From positions 62,001 to 126,000 of the forward strand of contig JACJXW010000009.1 in the NCBI GenBank assembly GCA_020636405.1: a stretch of 64,000 bases of DNA, given 5' to 3'. Below the pieces are notes generated by a model. The model ran no database searches. It saw only the letters and a list, made by a program, of their open reading frames with translations, and was not told the origin of the DNA. Shown here piece after piece: positions 51,400 to 59,068 of this stretch (positions within the stretch are counted from its first letter, which is position 1; each line of letters opens with the position of its first letter). The DNA comes from Lewinellaceae bacterium. GTDB lineage: Bacteria > Bacteroidota > Bacteroidia > Chitinophagales > Saprospiraceae. The translations under genes and the position numbers were made by a program.

Positions 51400-54300
51400 A
51401 TGAGGCACCCCCAACACAGTGCATACCTGTCCCTATTCCTGGCCCTTCTGCCGCTATTCCTCTATGGGCAGAACAAGGCCGCCAACTTCCGCTTTGAAAA
51501 ACTGCCTGCCGAAATTGGCTTCTCCAATACCGGCGTCAACGACATCCTCGAGGATCACCAGGGATTCCTTTGGATGGCCACCTGGTCTGGGTTGGCCAAG
51601 TACGACGGCTACAGTGTGAAGATGTATCGCCAGCAGCCGGGCAATACCAACGGCCTGAAGAGTAACAAGGTCACCCAACTTTTCGAGGATAACGAGGGCA
51701 ACCTTTGGGCGGGGACCAACTACACCGGCTTTTACCGCTATAACCGTGCGCTGGATGTCTTCGAACAATATTGTCGCGACCCGGAGGACATGAACAGCCT
51801 CAGCAACGACAATGTATGGGCCATATTCCAGGACAGGGAGGGGGTCCTTTGGATCGGCACGGAACGGGGGCTAAACCGATTCCAGCCTGAGGCCGGCCGG
51901 TTTGTTCACTACAGGAACGACCCGGCGGACAGCCGCAGCCTGAGCCACGATTTCGTTTACACCATTGCCCAGACTCCCGACGGCTCCCTTTGGGTAGGGA
52001 CCGAGGAGGGCCTGAACCGCCTGGTGCGCAACGGCGCTGAGGAGTATTTTATCCGCTACAACCTGGCGCCGGCGGGTGTTTCTGACGATGGATTCCTGCC
52101 GCACAATTTTGTCTATAAGATCCTGCCTTCCCGTTATGACCCCTTTGTTTTCTGGGTTTGCACCAGTATTGGACTGAAAAAAGTGCGTTTTTCGCCAGAT
52201 GACCCGGCCTGGCTCGATGTCCGGTTTTACGGCCATGATGCCGGTATGCCGAACAGCCTGAGCCATCCTTTCGTGCCAGATGTGCTGGAGGAGGATGCCG
52301 GCCACGTCTGGGTGGCTACCTATAACGGCCTCAACCTGCTGGACACCGAAAGTGGCGAGAGCCGCCATTTTACTTACCAGAAAAACGACCCCGCCAGCCT
52401 GAGCAACAACGTCGTGTTGTGCTTGTCAAAAGACCGGACCGGCAACCTTTGGATAGGGATGGACAAGGGGGTGAATAAGCTGAACCTCAACGCTAAGGCT
52501 TTCCTGAGCATCCGGCCTGATGCGGGCGGAAATACCTGCAATAATATAACCTGCCTGGCCCCGGCTTCCGGCCAGGCAGGCCTCTGGGCTGGCTCGCGGG
52601 GTGGCGGCCTGATCTTTCTTCCCACTGATGGAAAGGGCAGCCTGTCCAACCCGGCCCGCAATTTCCAGATGGGCGCCCCTCAAATGCCGCAATTGGCCGG
52701 GTTTATCTCCGGCCTGCTGCTCGACCGCGAAGGCTGGCTGTGGATGGCTACCGACGGGGCAGGCGTTTTCCGGGCCCGGGAAACGGACATTTTGGGGCAG
52801 AGTAGAGTGCTGCGGCAATTTCAGCAGTTTACAAAGAGCAATAAACTCAGCGATGACTATGTGATGTCCCTGCTTCAATCGGCCTCAGGTGATGTATGGC
52901 TGGGTTACTGGGATAAAGGGCTCGATCGTTATGACCCCGCTACGGGTATCTTCCACCACTATTTGTCTACCGTCGGCCTGTCCGTGAACTTCCAGGAATT
53001 TCCGGTCGTACATCTGGGTGAAACGGTAGAAGGAGGGCAACCCTACCTCTGGCTGGGCACCCGGGGCGGCGGTGTTTACAAACTGAAATTCGATGATGAA
53101 CGCAATGTCCTGGAGCTCGTACAGCGCTTTCGCTCCGAGGTCAAGGGGGAAGGTAGCCTGAGCAATAATTTTATCAATTGTTTTCTGATCGATAAACAGG
53201 GCCGGCTTTGGGTAGGTACGGACAGTGGGCTGAACCTGTTGGACAGCAAGGCCGGCAGGTTCAGTTCCTACTACGAACGGAACGGCCTGGCCAATGCCAT
53301 TGTGCAGTCCATTCTCGAAGATGAAGAAGGCAACATCTGGATCAGCACCCAGCAAGGCATTTCCTGCCTGAGTTTTACCGCCGATACCTTGACGGTGAAA
53401 AACTTCGATGCCTACGATGGCCTGCAGGACAATTTTTTCAACGACGATGCTGCCGCTACGACTGCTGTCGGCCATTTGGTATTCGGCGGGGTCAATGGCC
53501 TTTCCATTTTCCGCCCCGAAGAGATCCGCCCGGACACCATTCCTCCCAAGATTGCCATCACGGACTTTCGCCTTTTCAACCGTTCGGTGCCCATTGGAAA
53601 GCTGAAAGACGGCCGAACAGTACTGACGAAGAGCATTTCCGAAACGGAATTCCTGCAACTGAACTACCGCGACCAGGTGGTCTCCTTTGAATTTACGGGC
53701 CTGCATTTCGGTGAACCTAAAAAGCTCCATTATGCCTATCAACTTGAGGGTTTTGACCCCGACTGGGTGTATACGGAAGCCAGCCAGCGCATTGCCCACT
53801 ACACCAACCTGCCCTACGGTGATTTTATCTTTAAGGTGAAGGCTGCCAATGGCGACGGCCTGTGGAGCGAGCCCGTTGAGCTGCAGCTCTGTGTCTCTCC
53901 TCCGTTCTGGTTTACGGGGTGGGCTTATACGCTGTATGCCTTGGCGGCCTTGGCGCTCTTTTACTTCGGCCTGAGGATCACCCAGCTGCGGGCGGAATTC
54001 CGCCACAGCCTGGAACTGGAGCGGGTGGAACGGGAAAAACTGGAGGAGGTGAACCAGCTGAAACTTCAGTTTTTTACCAATATCTCCCACGAACTCCGGA
54101 CGCCTCTCACCTTGATCATCAGCCCGCTGGAGCAGTTGTTGCAAGACCCCATCGACCGTAAGATGCACCGGCTTTTCACCCGCATGCACTTCAACGCCAA
54201 CCGCCTGCTGACCATGATCAATCAGTTGCTTGACATCCGCAAGAGTGAAGCGGGGGTTCTGAAACTACACGTAGCGGAAGGCGGCCTTGTAGAGTTTTCA

Positions 54301-55647
54301 CGGGAGGTTGTGGCTTCCTTCAAAAATCTGGCCAAGCAACGCAATATCCAGCTTTCCTTTTTTGCGGAGCAGGAAGAGATCTTCGCCTGGTTCGACCACG
54401 ACCAACTGGAAAAGGTGCTGTTCAACCTGTTGTCGAATGCATTTAAATTCACGAACGACGGCGGCCAGATAACGGTAAGCCTTCGCCAGCCTGGGCCGGC
54501 GGAAATCACAGTGGCGGACACGGGAGTGGGTATTCCGGCGGGGCAGTTGGAGAGCATTTTTGAGCGCTTTTACCAGGTGGAAAAAAGCAAGGAATGGGCC
54601 CGCAAAGGCGGGACTGGTATCGGACTTTCACTGGCCAAAATGATCGTGGAAAAACACCATGGCAAGATCGAGGTAGAAAGCGAAGAAGGCAAGGGGTCTG
54701 CTTTTCGCATCCGCCTGCCGCTGGATAAGAGCCTGTTCACCGAAGAAGAGCTGAGGCCGCTGGAGCAGGTGGCCAATGGCCTGCCGGCCTTCGCGCTGCC
54801 CGATTCCCCGGAAAAATTACCCCCTCCGTCCTCCCAAAATGGAGTCCCCTTCCTGAAAGATAGTGGAGAAAAGCCGCTCATCCTATTGGTAGAAGACAAC
54901 CCCGACATTCGCGGTTACCTGCGAGAGAACCTCGAGGCGGACTATCGGATCAGTGAAGCCTCAGACGGGCAGGAGGGGTTGGAGAAAGCGCTGGCGGAAC
55001 CTCCTGAGCTCATCATCGCCGATATTGCCATGCCGCGAATGGACGGCATCGAAATGTGCGGCAAGGTGAAATCCAACATCACTACCAGCCACATACCGGT
55101 CATTTTGCTCACGGCCCGCACCTCGCTCGTATTCAAGGTCGACGGATTGGAGACGGGCGCCGACGATTATGTAACCAAGCCCTTCCACATGCGCCTGCTG
55201 GCCGCCCGCATCAGAAACCTCATCAACACCCGCCGTGCCCTGAGGGAACGCTTCGCTAAGAACTTCGACCTTAGCCCTTCTTCCCTGCCGCTCAACTCGC
55301 TGGATGAAAAACTGCTTTCCCAGATCAAAACAGTGGTGGAAAGGCACATCGATGACAGTAATTTCTCCGTTGACCAGCTTGCCACTGCCCTCAATATGAG
55401 CCGCATGCAGCTGTACCGCAAACTGAAGGCACTGACCGGAAAATCGCCCAACCGGATCATCCGCAGCTTCCGCCTTAAACGGGCGGCCCAACTCCTGGAA
55501 TCCGGACAGTACAACGTCTCGGACGTAACTTACATGGTGGGGTATAACGACCTGAAATCGTTCCGCGACCAGTTCAAAAAAGAGTTCGGGGTGTGCCCGT
55601 CGGGATATGAAGGCGGAGGCCCGGGCGAGGCAGGCGGGAATTTATAA
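51400..55647 (+). CDS. Hybrid two-component system regulator (HTCS)
   Basis: A 1415-residue membrane sensor-regulator that combines sensor kinase and DNA-binding response regulator. Signal peptide (1-24). Two periplasmic propellers of Reg_prop repeats (to about 690; repeats with WIGTERGLNRF, WVGTEEGLNRL, WVGTDSGLNLLD). Y_Y_Y domain (about 752-826). One transmembrane helix (about 836-858). HisKA with the phosphorylated histidine in FFTNISHELRTPLT (His897). ATPase domain (NLLSNAFKF, DTGVGIP, GTGIGLSLA). Receiver with phospho-acceptor in IIADIAMPRMDG (Asp1208). C-terminal AraC-type helix-turn-helix (about 1311-1410). Such proteins sense oligosaccharides in the periplasm. The nearest candidate targets are the mannan locus, the giant operon, and the GH10/GH9 pair. 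Confidence 0.95.
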   Translation: MRHPQHSAYLSLFLALLPLFLYGQNKAANFRFEKLPAEIGFSNTGVNDILEDHQGFLWMATWSGLAKYDGYSVKMYRQQPGNTNGLKSNKVTQLFEDNEGNLWAGTNYTGFYRYNRALDVFEQYCRDPEDMNSLSNDNVWAIFQDREGVLWIGTERGLNRFQPEAGRFVHYRNDPADSRSLSHDFVYTIAQTPDGSLWVGTEEGLNRLVRNGAEEYFIRYNLAPAGVSDDGFLPHNFVYKILPSRYDPFVFWVCTSIGLKKVRFSPDDPAWLDVRFYGHDAGMPNSLSHPFVPDVLEEDAGHVWVATYNGLNLLDTESGESRHFTYQKNDPASLSNNVVLCLSKDRTGNLWIGMDKGVNKLNLNAKAFLSIRPDAGGNTCNNITCLAPASGQAGLWAGSRGGGLIFLPTDGKGSLSNPARNFQMGAPQMPQLAGFISGLLLDREGWLWMATDGAGVFRARETDILGQSRVLRQFQQFTKSNKLSDDYVMSLLQSASGDVWLGYWDKGLDRYDPATGIFHHYLSTVGLSVNFQEFPVVHLGETVEGGQPYLWLGTRGGGVYKLKFDDERNVLELVQRFRSEVKGEGSLSNNFINCFLIDKQGRLWVGTDSGLNLLDSKAGRFSSYYERNGLANAIVQSILEDEEGNIWISTQQGISCLSFTADTLTVKNFDAYDGLQDNFFNDDAAATTAVGHLVFGGVNGLSIFRPEEIRPDTIPPKIAITDFRLFNRSVPIGKLKDGRTVLTKSISETEFLQLNYRDQVVSFEFTGLHFGEPKKLHYAYQLEGFDPDWVYTEASQRIAHYTNLPYGDFIFKVKAANGDGLWSEPVELQLCVSPPFWFTGWAYTLYALAALALFYFGLRITQLRAEFRHSLELERVEREKLEEVNQLKLQFFTNISHELRTPLTLIISPLEQLLQDPIDRKMHRLFTRMHFNANRLLTMINQLLDIRKSEAGVLKLHVAEGGLVEFSREVVASFKNLAKQRNIQLSFFAEQEEIFAWFDHDQLEKVLFNLLSNAFKFTNDGGQITVSLRQPGPAEITVADTGVGIPAGQLESIFERFYQVEKSKEWARKGGTGIGLSLAKMIVEKHHGKIEVESEEGKGSAFRIRLPLDKSLFTEEELRPLEQVANGLPAFALPDSPEKLPPPSSQNGVPFLKDSGEKPLILLVEDNPDIRGYLRENLEADYRISEASDGQEGLEKALAEPPELIIADIAMPRMDGIEMCGKVKSNITTSHIPVILLTARTSLVFKVDGLETGADDYVTKPFHMRLLAARIRNLINTRRALRERFAKNFDLSPSSLPLNSLDEKLLSQIKTVVERHIDDSNFSVDQLATALNMSRMQLYRKLKALTGKSPNRIIRSFRLKRAAQLLESGQYNVSDVTYMVGYNDLKSFRDQFKKEFGVCPSGYEGGGPGEAGGNL

Positions 55648-55709
55648 GGTGCGGCTTTTTAGTGCTACCTTGTACGGATAACGCTTTTACAACCATACGA
55701 TCTTAAACA

Positions 55710-56726
55710 ATGAACATCAACGACACTTACGATCCCGGCCATTATCAGGCCAATGCCGGCCGTTACGACAACATGAAGTACCGCCGTTGTGGCCGAAGCG
55801 GCCTCCTCCTGCCGATGATCTCTCTGGGGCTATGGCACAACTTCGGACATACCGATAATCTGGAAACCGGGCGGAACATTTTACGCACTGCCTTTGACCA
55901 TGGTATTACCCATTTCGACCTGGCCAACAACTACGGGCCGCCCTACGGCGCTGCCGAGGAGAACTTCGGGCATATCTTTCGGAGAGACTTCCGGCCCTAC
56001 CGCGACGAGCTCCTCATCTCCAGCAAAGCGGGCTGGGACATGTGGCCGGGCCCCTATGGCAACCTGGGCTCGCGCAAATACCTCATCGCTTCCCTCGACC
56101 AGAGCCTGAAGCGCATGGGCCTGGAATACGTCGATATTTTCTACCACCACCGCCCCGACCCCGAAACGCCTCTGGAGGAGACCATGGGCGCCCTGCATCA
56201 TATCGTACAACAAGGAAAGGCGCTTTACGTGGGCATCTCCCAGTACGATGCGGCGCTTACAGCAAAGGCCGCCCAAATATTGCGGGAAATGGGCACGCCC
56301 CTGCTCATCCACCAGCCGCGCTACAGTATGTTCGACCGTTGGGTGGAAAATGGCCTGCTGGATGAACTGGAACGGCAGGGAACAGGCGCTATCGCTTTCT
56401 CCCCACTCGAACAGGGCATACTGGCCGGCAAATACCTGAAAGGGTTTCCCGAAGACAGCCGCGCGGTAAAGGACGCCCGCTATCTGAATAAGGATAAAGT
56501 GACAGAGGATCAACTGGATAAGGTGCGGCAGCTCAATGTCATTGCCGAAAGGCGCGGGCAGAGCCTGGCCCAAATGGCCATAGCGTGGCTACTGAAAGAC
56601 GAGCGCATCACCACTGTCCTGGTTGGCGTCAGCCGGCCCCAGCAACTGCTGGACAACATCGGAGCACTGGACAACCTGGCCTTCAGCGGGGACGACCTCA
56701 GGGAGATCGAAGCAATTTTGAAGTGA
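55710..56726 (+). CDS. Aldo/keto reductase, YghZ/Gpr-like
   Basis: A 338-residue TIM-barrel oxidoreductase of the AKR14-type (L-glyceraldehyde-3-phosphate reductase-like) group. Catalytic tetrad is visible: Asp in FDLANNYG, Tyr in the same motif, Lys in LISSKAGWDMWPGPYG, and His in DIFYHHRPDP. NADPH-binding segment near the C-terminus: VGVSRPQQLLDN. No signal peptide. It follows the regulator by 62 bases and may be transcribed with it. A possible role is removal of reactive aldehydes during sugar use, together with methylglyoxal made by MgsA; this is inference. Confidence 0.92.
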   Translation: MNINDTYDPGHYQANAGRYDNMKYRRCGRSGLLLPMISLGLWHNFGHTDNLETGRNILRTAFDHGITHFDLANNYGPPYGAAEENFGHIFRRDFRPYRDELLISSKAGWDMWPGPYGNLGSRKYLIASLDQSLKRMGLEYVDIFYHHRPDPETPLEETMGALHHIVQQGKALYVGISQYDAALTAKAAQILREMGTPLLIHQPRYSMFDRWVENGLLDELERQGTGAIAFSPLEQGILAGKYLKGFPEDSRAVKDARYLNKDKVTEDQLDKVRQLNVIAERRGQSLAQMAIAWLLKDERITTVLVGVSRPQQLLDNIGALDNLAFSGDDLREIEAILK

Positions 56727-56730
56727 TTTC

Positions 56731-56768
56731 AAAAAAAATGCCGGGCTGAAAGGGAGGCCAGCCCGGCA
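56731..56768 (-). terminator. Intrinsic terminator, minus-strand T-run
   Basis: TGCCGGGCTG (56739-56748) and CAGCCCGGCA (56759-56768) pair perfectly; on the minus strand eight T follow (56738-56731). It should end transcripts of the triple-module protein gene. It also lies just past the reductase gene, where its plus-strand side has no T-run. Confidence 0.8.
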
Positions 56769-56808
56769 GTAAACTAAGTAATGTATGTTCTTTATAGCCA
56801 GTCCTAAA

Positions 56809-56824
56809 ACAGGTTATAACCTGT
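56809..56824. other. 16-bp perfect palindrome
   Basis: ACAGGTTATAACCTGT is self-complementary over all 16 bases. It could be an operator for a dimeric regulator or the base of the larger hairpin at 56831-56912. Confidence 0.55.
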
Positions 56825-56830
56825 GTATAT

Positions 56831-56912
56831 AGAGGAGCAGAGGCGCAGAAAATGCGAAATCAATAATCAATCATCACCAAATATTTAATCCTCTGCGCCC
56901 TCTGCGCCTCTA
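56831..56912. repeat. Imperfect long inverted repeat, AGAGGCGCAGAGG type
   Basis: AGAGGAGCAGAGGCGCAGA (56831-56849) pairs with the CTCTGCGCCCTCTGCGCCTC words at 56891-56910 with two bulges, and outer ACCTG/CAGGT words can extend the stem. It ends 15 bases from the stop codon of the triple-module protein gene. The word looks like a dispersed repeat. Confidence 0.6.
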
Positions 56913-56926
56913 CATCAGGTTTTACC

Positions 56927-58927
56927 CTAATGTTTCAGGAACTTGGCGGAGTAAACTTCTGTGTCCGTATAGATCTTCAGGATGTAAAATCCGCTCAACA
57001 GGTCGGCGACCTGTATGGAGGAATACGGATTGCCCACCGTTTTCAGCAGCCTTCCGTTCCGGTCGAATACCTGGACGCGCTCAATGTTGTCCAGCCCTTC
57101 GATATAAAGTTGGGAAGAGGCCGGGTTGGGATACAGCTTGATGCCTGCGGCAATGGGCGTTACGGTACTGAGCACCACCTCTTCGTCGTCGTAACTGGTG
57201 AGGTTGTCAAAACAGATACCGCCGTTGGTGGTGGTGCCTTCCTGGGCGAGGATCTGAAACTGGATCTCGGCGACCTGATCCTGGTATAAGACGCCATCAA
57301 ATGTGGTGAGCCAGGAGGGTATGTTGAAGCTGCTGAAGGGAATGTAAAGCTGCCCCCATTCACCCGATGGGTTGGCTAGTACGCCGCCGACGGTCCGGTG
57401 CCATTCCTCTGTACCGCCGGTACTGTTAACAAATAACTTGACTACGAAGGAGACGTTGCCGGGCGCATCGGCGGGCTCTGGCACCTTGTACCAGAAGCTG
57501 ATGCCAAGGTGTTCCGTCATATCGGGAAAGACCCCGCTGACCGTGTCGGCTGGGAGGAACTGTACATCCACGCTGCCGCCCCATCCCTGGTCGCCAACGA
57601 GATGATAGGTGAGACAGCCGGCGCCGGCGCCCTCGGCTGCATCGCTGGAGGCAACCAGCGAGAAACTGCCATCGGTGCTGTTGATCCAGCTGCCTACATT
57701 GTTCTCCGGATCGTCAAGGGTATTCAGTTTGAAGCCCTCGTACAGGGTAACGTCGCCGGCCGTATAGCTGGTCAGGTTGTCGAAGCAGATGACGCCGTTG
57801 GTTTCCAGCCCTACCGAACTGGTCACGATCTGGATCTCGATGGTGTGTATCTGGTCGAGATAGAGGATGCCGTCGTAGGTCGCTTCCCAGGAAGGAATGG
57901 CAAAGTTGGCGAACGGGATCTTGGCCTCCTGCCATTCCCCGGAGTTGTCGCCGATGACGTTGCTCAGAGCGGCGTGCCATTGTTCTGTTTGGGTGCCATC
58001 TCCGCTGTTGATGAATAATTTGACGTTGAGGCTGACCCCGGCAGTGACACTGGCCGGTTGGGTGGCCTTGAAGTTGAAGCGGATGCCTTCGTCTTCTGAA
58101 AGGTTGGGGAACAATTCGCCGTTGTTCGTAAACTGCATGTCAACGCTTCCTCCCCAGCTTTGGTCGGCGATGAGGATATAGTCCAGACAGGCGGACCCGG
58201 TTCCTTCCACTGCGTCGGTGGAACTGCCCAGGGAATAGCTGCCTTCAGTACTGTTGATCCAGTTGCCGATGGAGCCAACCACGTCGAAGCTCTCGAGCAA
58301 GGCGCCTATATTGCTGGAGCCGCCTCCATAGGCGCTCAGGGCGTCGATCAGGAGCTCTCCTGTGGTGGTAATGCCCGCCCCCGCAACGATCTGCATCTGG
58401 ATCTCTTTGACCTGGTCGAGATAGAGAACGCCATCGTAGGTGGTCAGCCACGAAGGAATGGCAAAGCTGGAGAAGGGGATCCTGGCCTGTACCCAGTCGC
58501 CCGACATATCGTTGATCACTCCGGTAAGGGAAGCGTGCCATTCTTCGGTTCCGCCCGTACTGTTGATGAAGATCTTGGTCGTCCAGTTGACTGTATTGAC
58601 ATCGCTTGCCGGGGTGATGACTTTATACCAAAAGCTGATGCCCTCCGTCTCTGACAGGTCTCCAAATGTAGCTCCATCCGGGACCATCTGGATGTCCACA
58701 CTGCCGCCCCAGCTCTGGTCCGCCACGAGGTTATAACTGAGAGCGATCGAGCCGCTGCCCTCCTTAGCATCCGCCGAACCAGTAAGGGTGAAACTGCCGG
58801 CATCAGTATTTTTCCAACTTCCGATCACTGCCGGGTCGTCAAAGCTTTGTAAAAGGATATCCTGTGCAGAGGCTATCCCACTGAAGAGAACGCAGGCTGC
58901 CAAAATGGTGTAAAATCGCTTTTTCAT
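56927..58927 (-). CDS. T9SS protein with three tandem carbohydrate-binding-like modules
   Basis: A 666-residue secreted protein. The start at 58927 (MKKRFYTILAACVLFSGIASAQ) gives a good signal peptide. Three copies of a ~190-residue beta-sandwich follow. Each has a shared pattern: SFDxxxxIGSW(K/I)N(S/T)xxGS, a SWGGSVD(I/M/V)Q block, (ISFWYK/RFNFKA), NSTGGTEEWH, IPSWxxTxDGxLYxDQ, and CFDNLTSY. The modules look like CBM11 or CIA30-like glycan-binding domains. No catalytic domain is present. A type A sorting domain (KLYPNPASSQLYIEG ... FLKH) ends the protein. Downstream of the GH10 gene on the same strand, it may be an accessory glycan-binding protein at the surface. Confidence 0.85.
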   Translation of the reverse strand: MKKRFYTILAACVLFSGIASAQDILLQSFDDPAVIGSWKNTDAGSFTLTGSADAKEGSGSIALSYNLVADQSWGGSVDIQMVPDGATFGDLSETEGISFWYKVITPASDVNTVNWTTKIFINSTGGTEEWHASLTGVINDMSGDWVQARIPFSSFAIPSWLTTYDGVLYLDQVKEIQMQIVAGAGITTTGELLIDALSAYGGGSSNIGALLESFDVVGSIGNWINSTEGSYSLGSSTDAVEGTGSACLDYILIADQSWGGSVDMQFTNNGELFPNLSEDEGIRFNFKATQPASVTAGVSLNVKLFINSGDGTQTEQWHAALSNVIGDNSGEWQEAKIPFANFAIPSWEATYDGILYLDQIHTIEIQIVTSSVGLETNGVICFDNLTSYTAGDVTLYEGFKLNTLDDPENNVGSWINSTDGSFSLVASSDAAEGAGAGCLTYHLVGDQGWGGSVDVQFLPADTVSGVFPDMTEHLGISFWYKVPEPADAPGNVSFVVKLFVNSTGGTEEWHRTVGGVLANPSGEWGQLYIPFSSFNIPSWLTTFDGVLYQDQVAEIQFQILAQEGTTTNGGICFDNLTSYDDEEVVLSTVTPIAAGIKLYPNPASSQLYIEGLDNIERVQVFDRNGRLLKTVGNPYSSIQVADLLSGFYILKIYTDTEVYSAKFLKH

Positions 58928-59068
58928 AGGTTGAGTTTTTTGTTCGATGAATTGTTTATGTTGAATACCTGGACTGATCAAATGCCTGCCTTCGCCTTTT
59001 CCTGCGCCAAGTTTGTGGCAGAGGGTAAAGATTTCGAAGGATAGGGTCCGTATGTATTGGCATTCCTA

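Noticed and set aside
59000..59068. Terminator between the GH10 gene and the triple-module gene
   Set aside because: No stem of useful length was found, so co-transcription remains possible.
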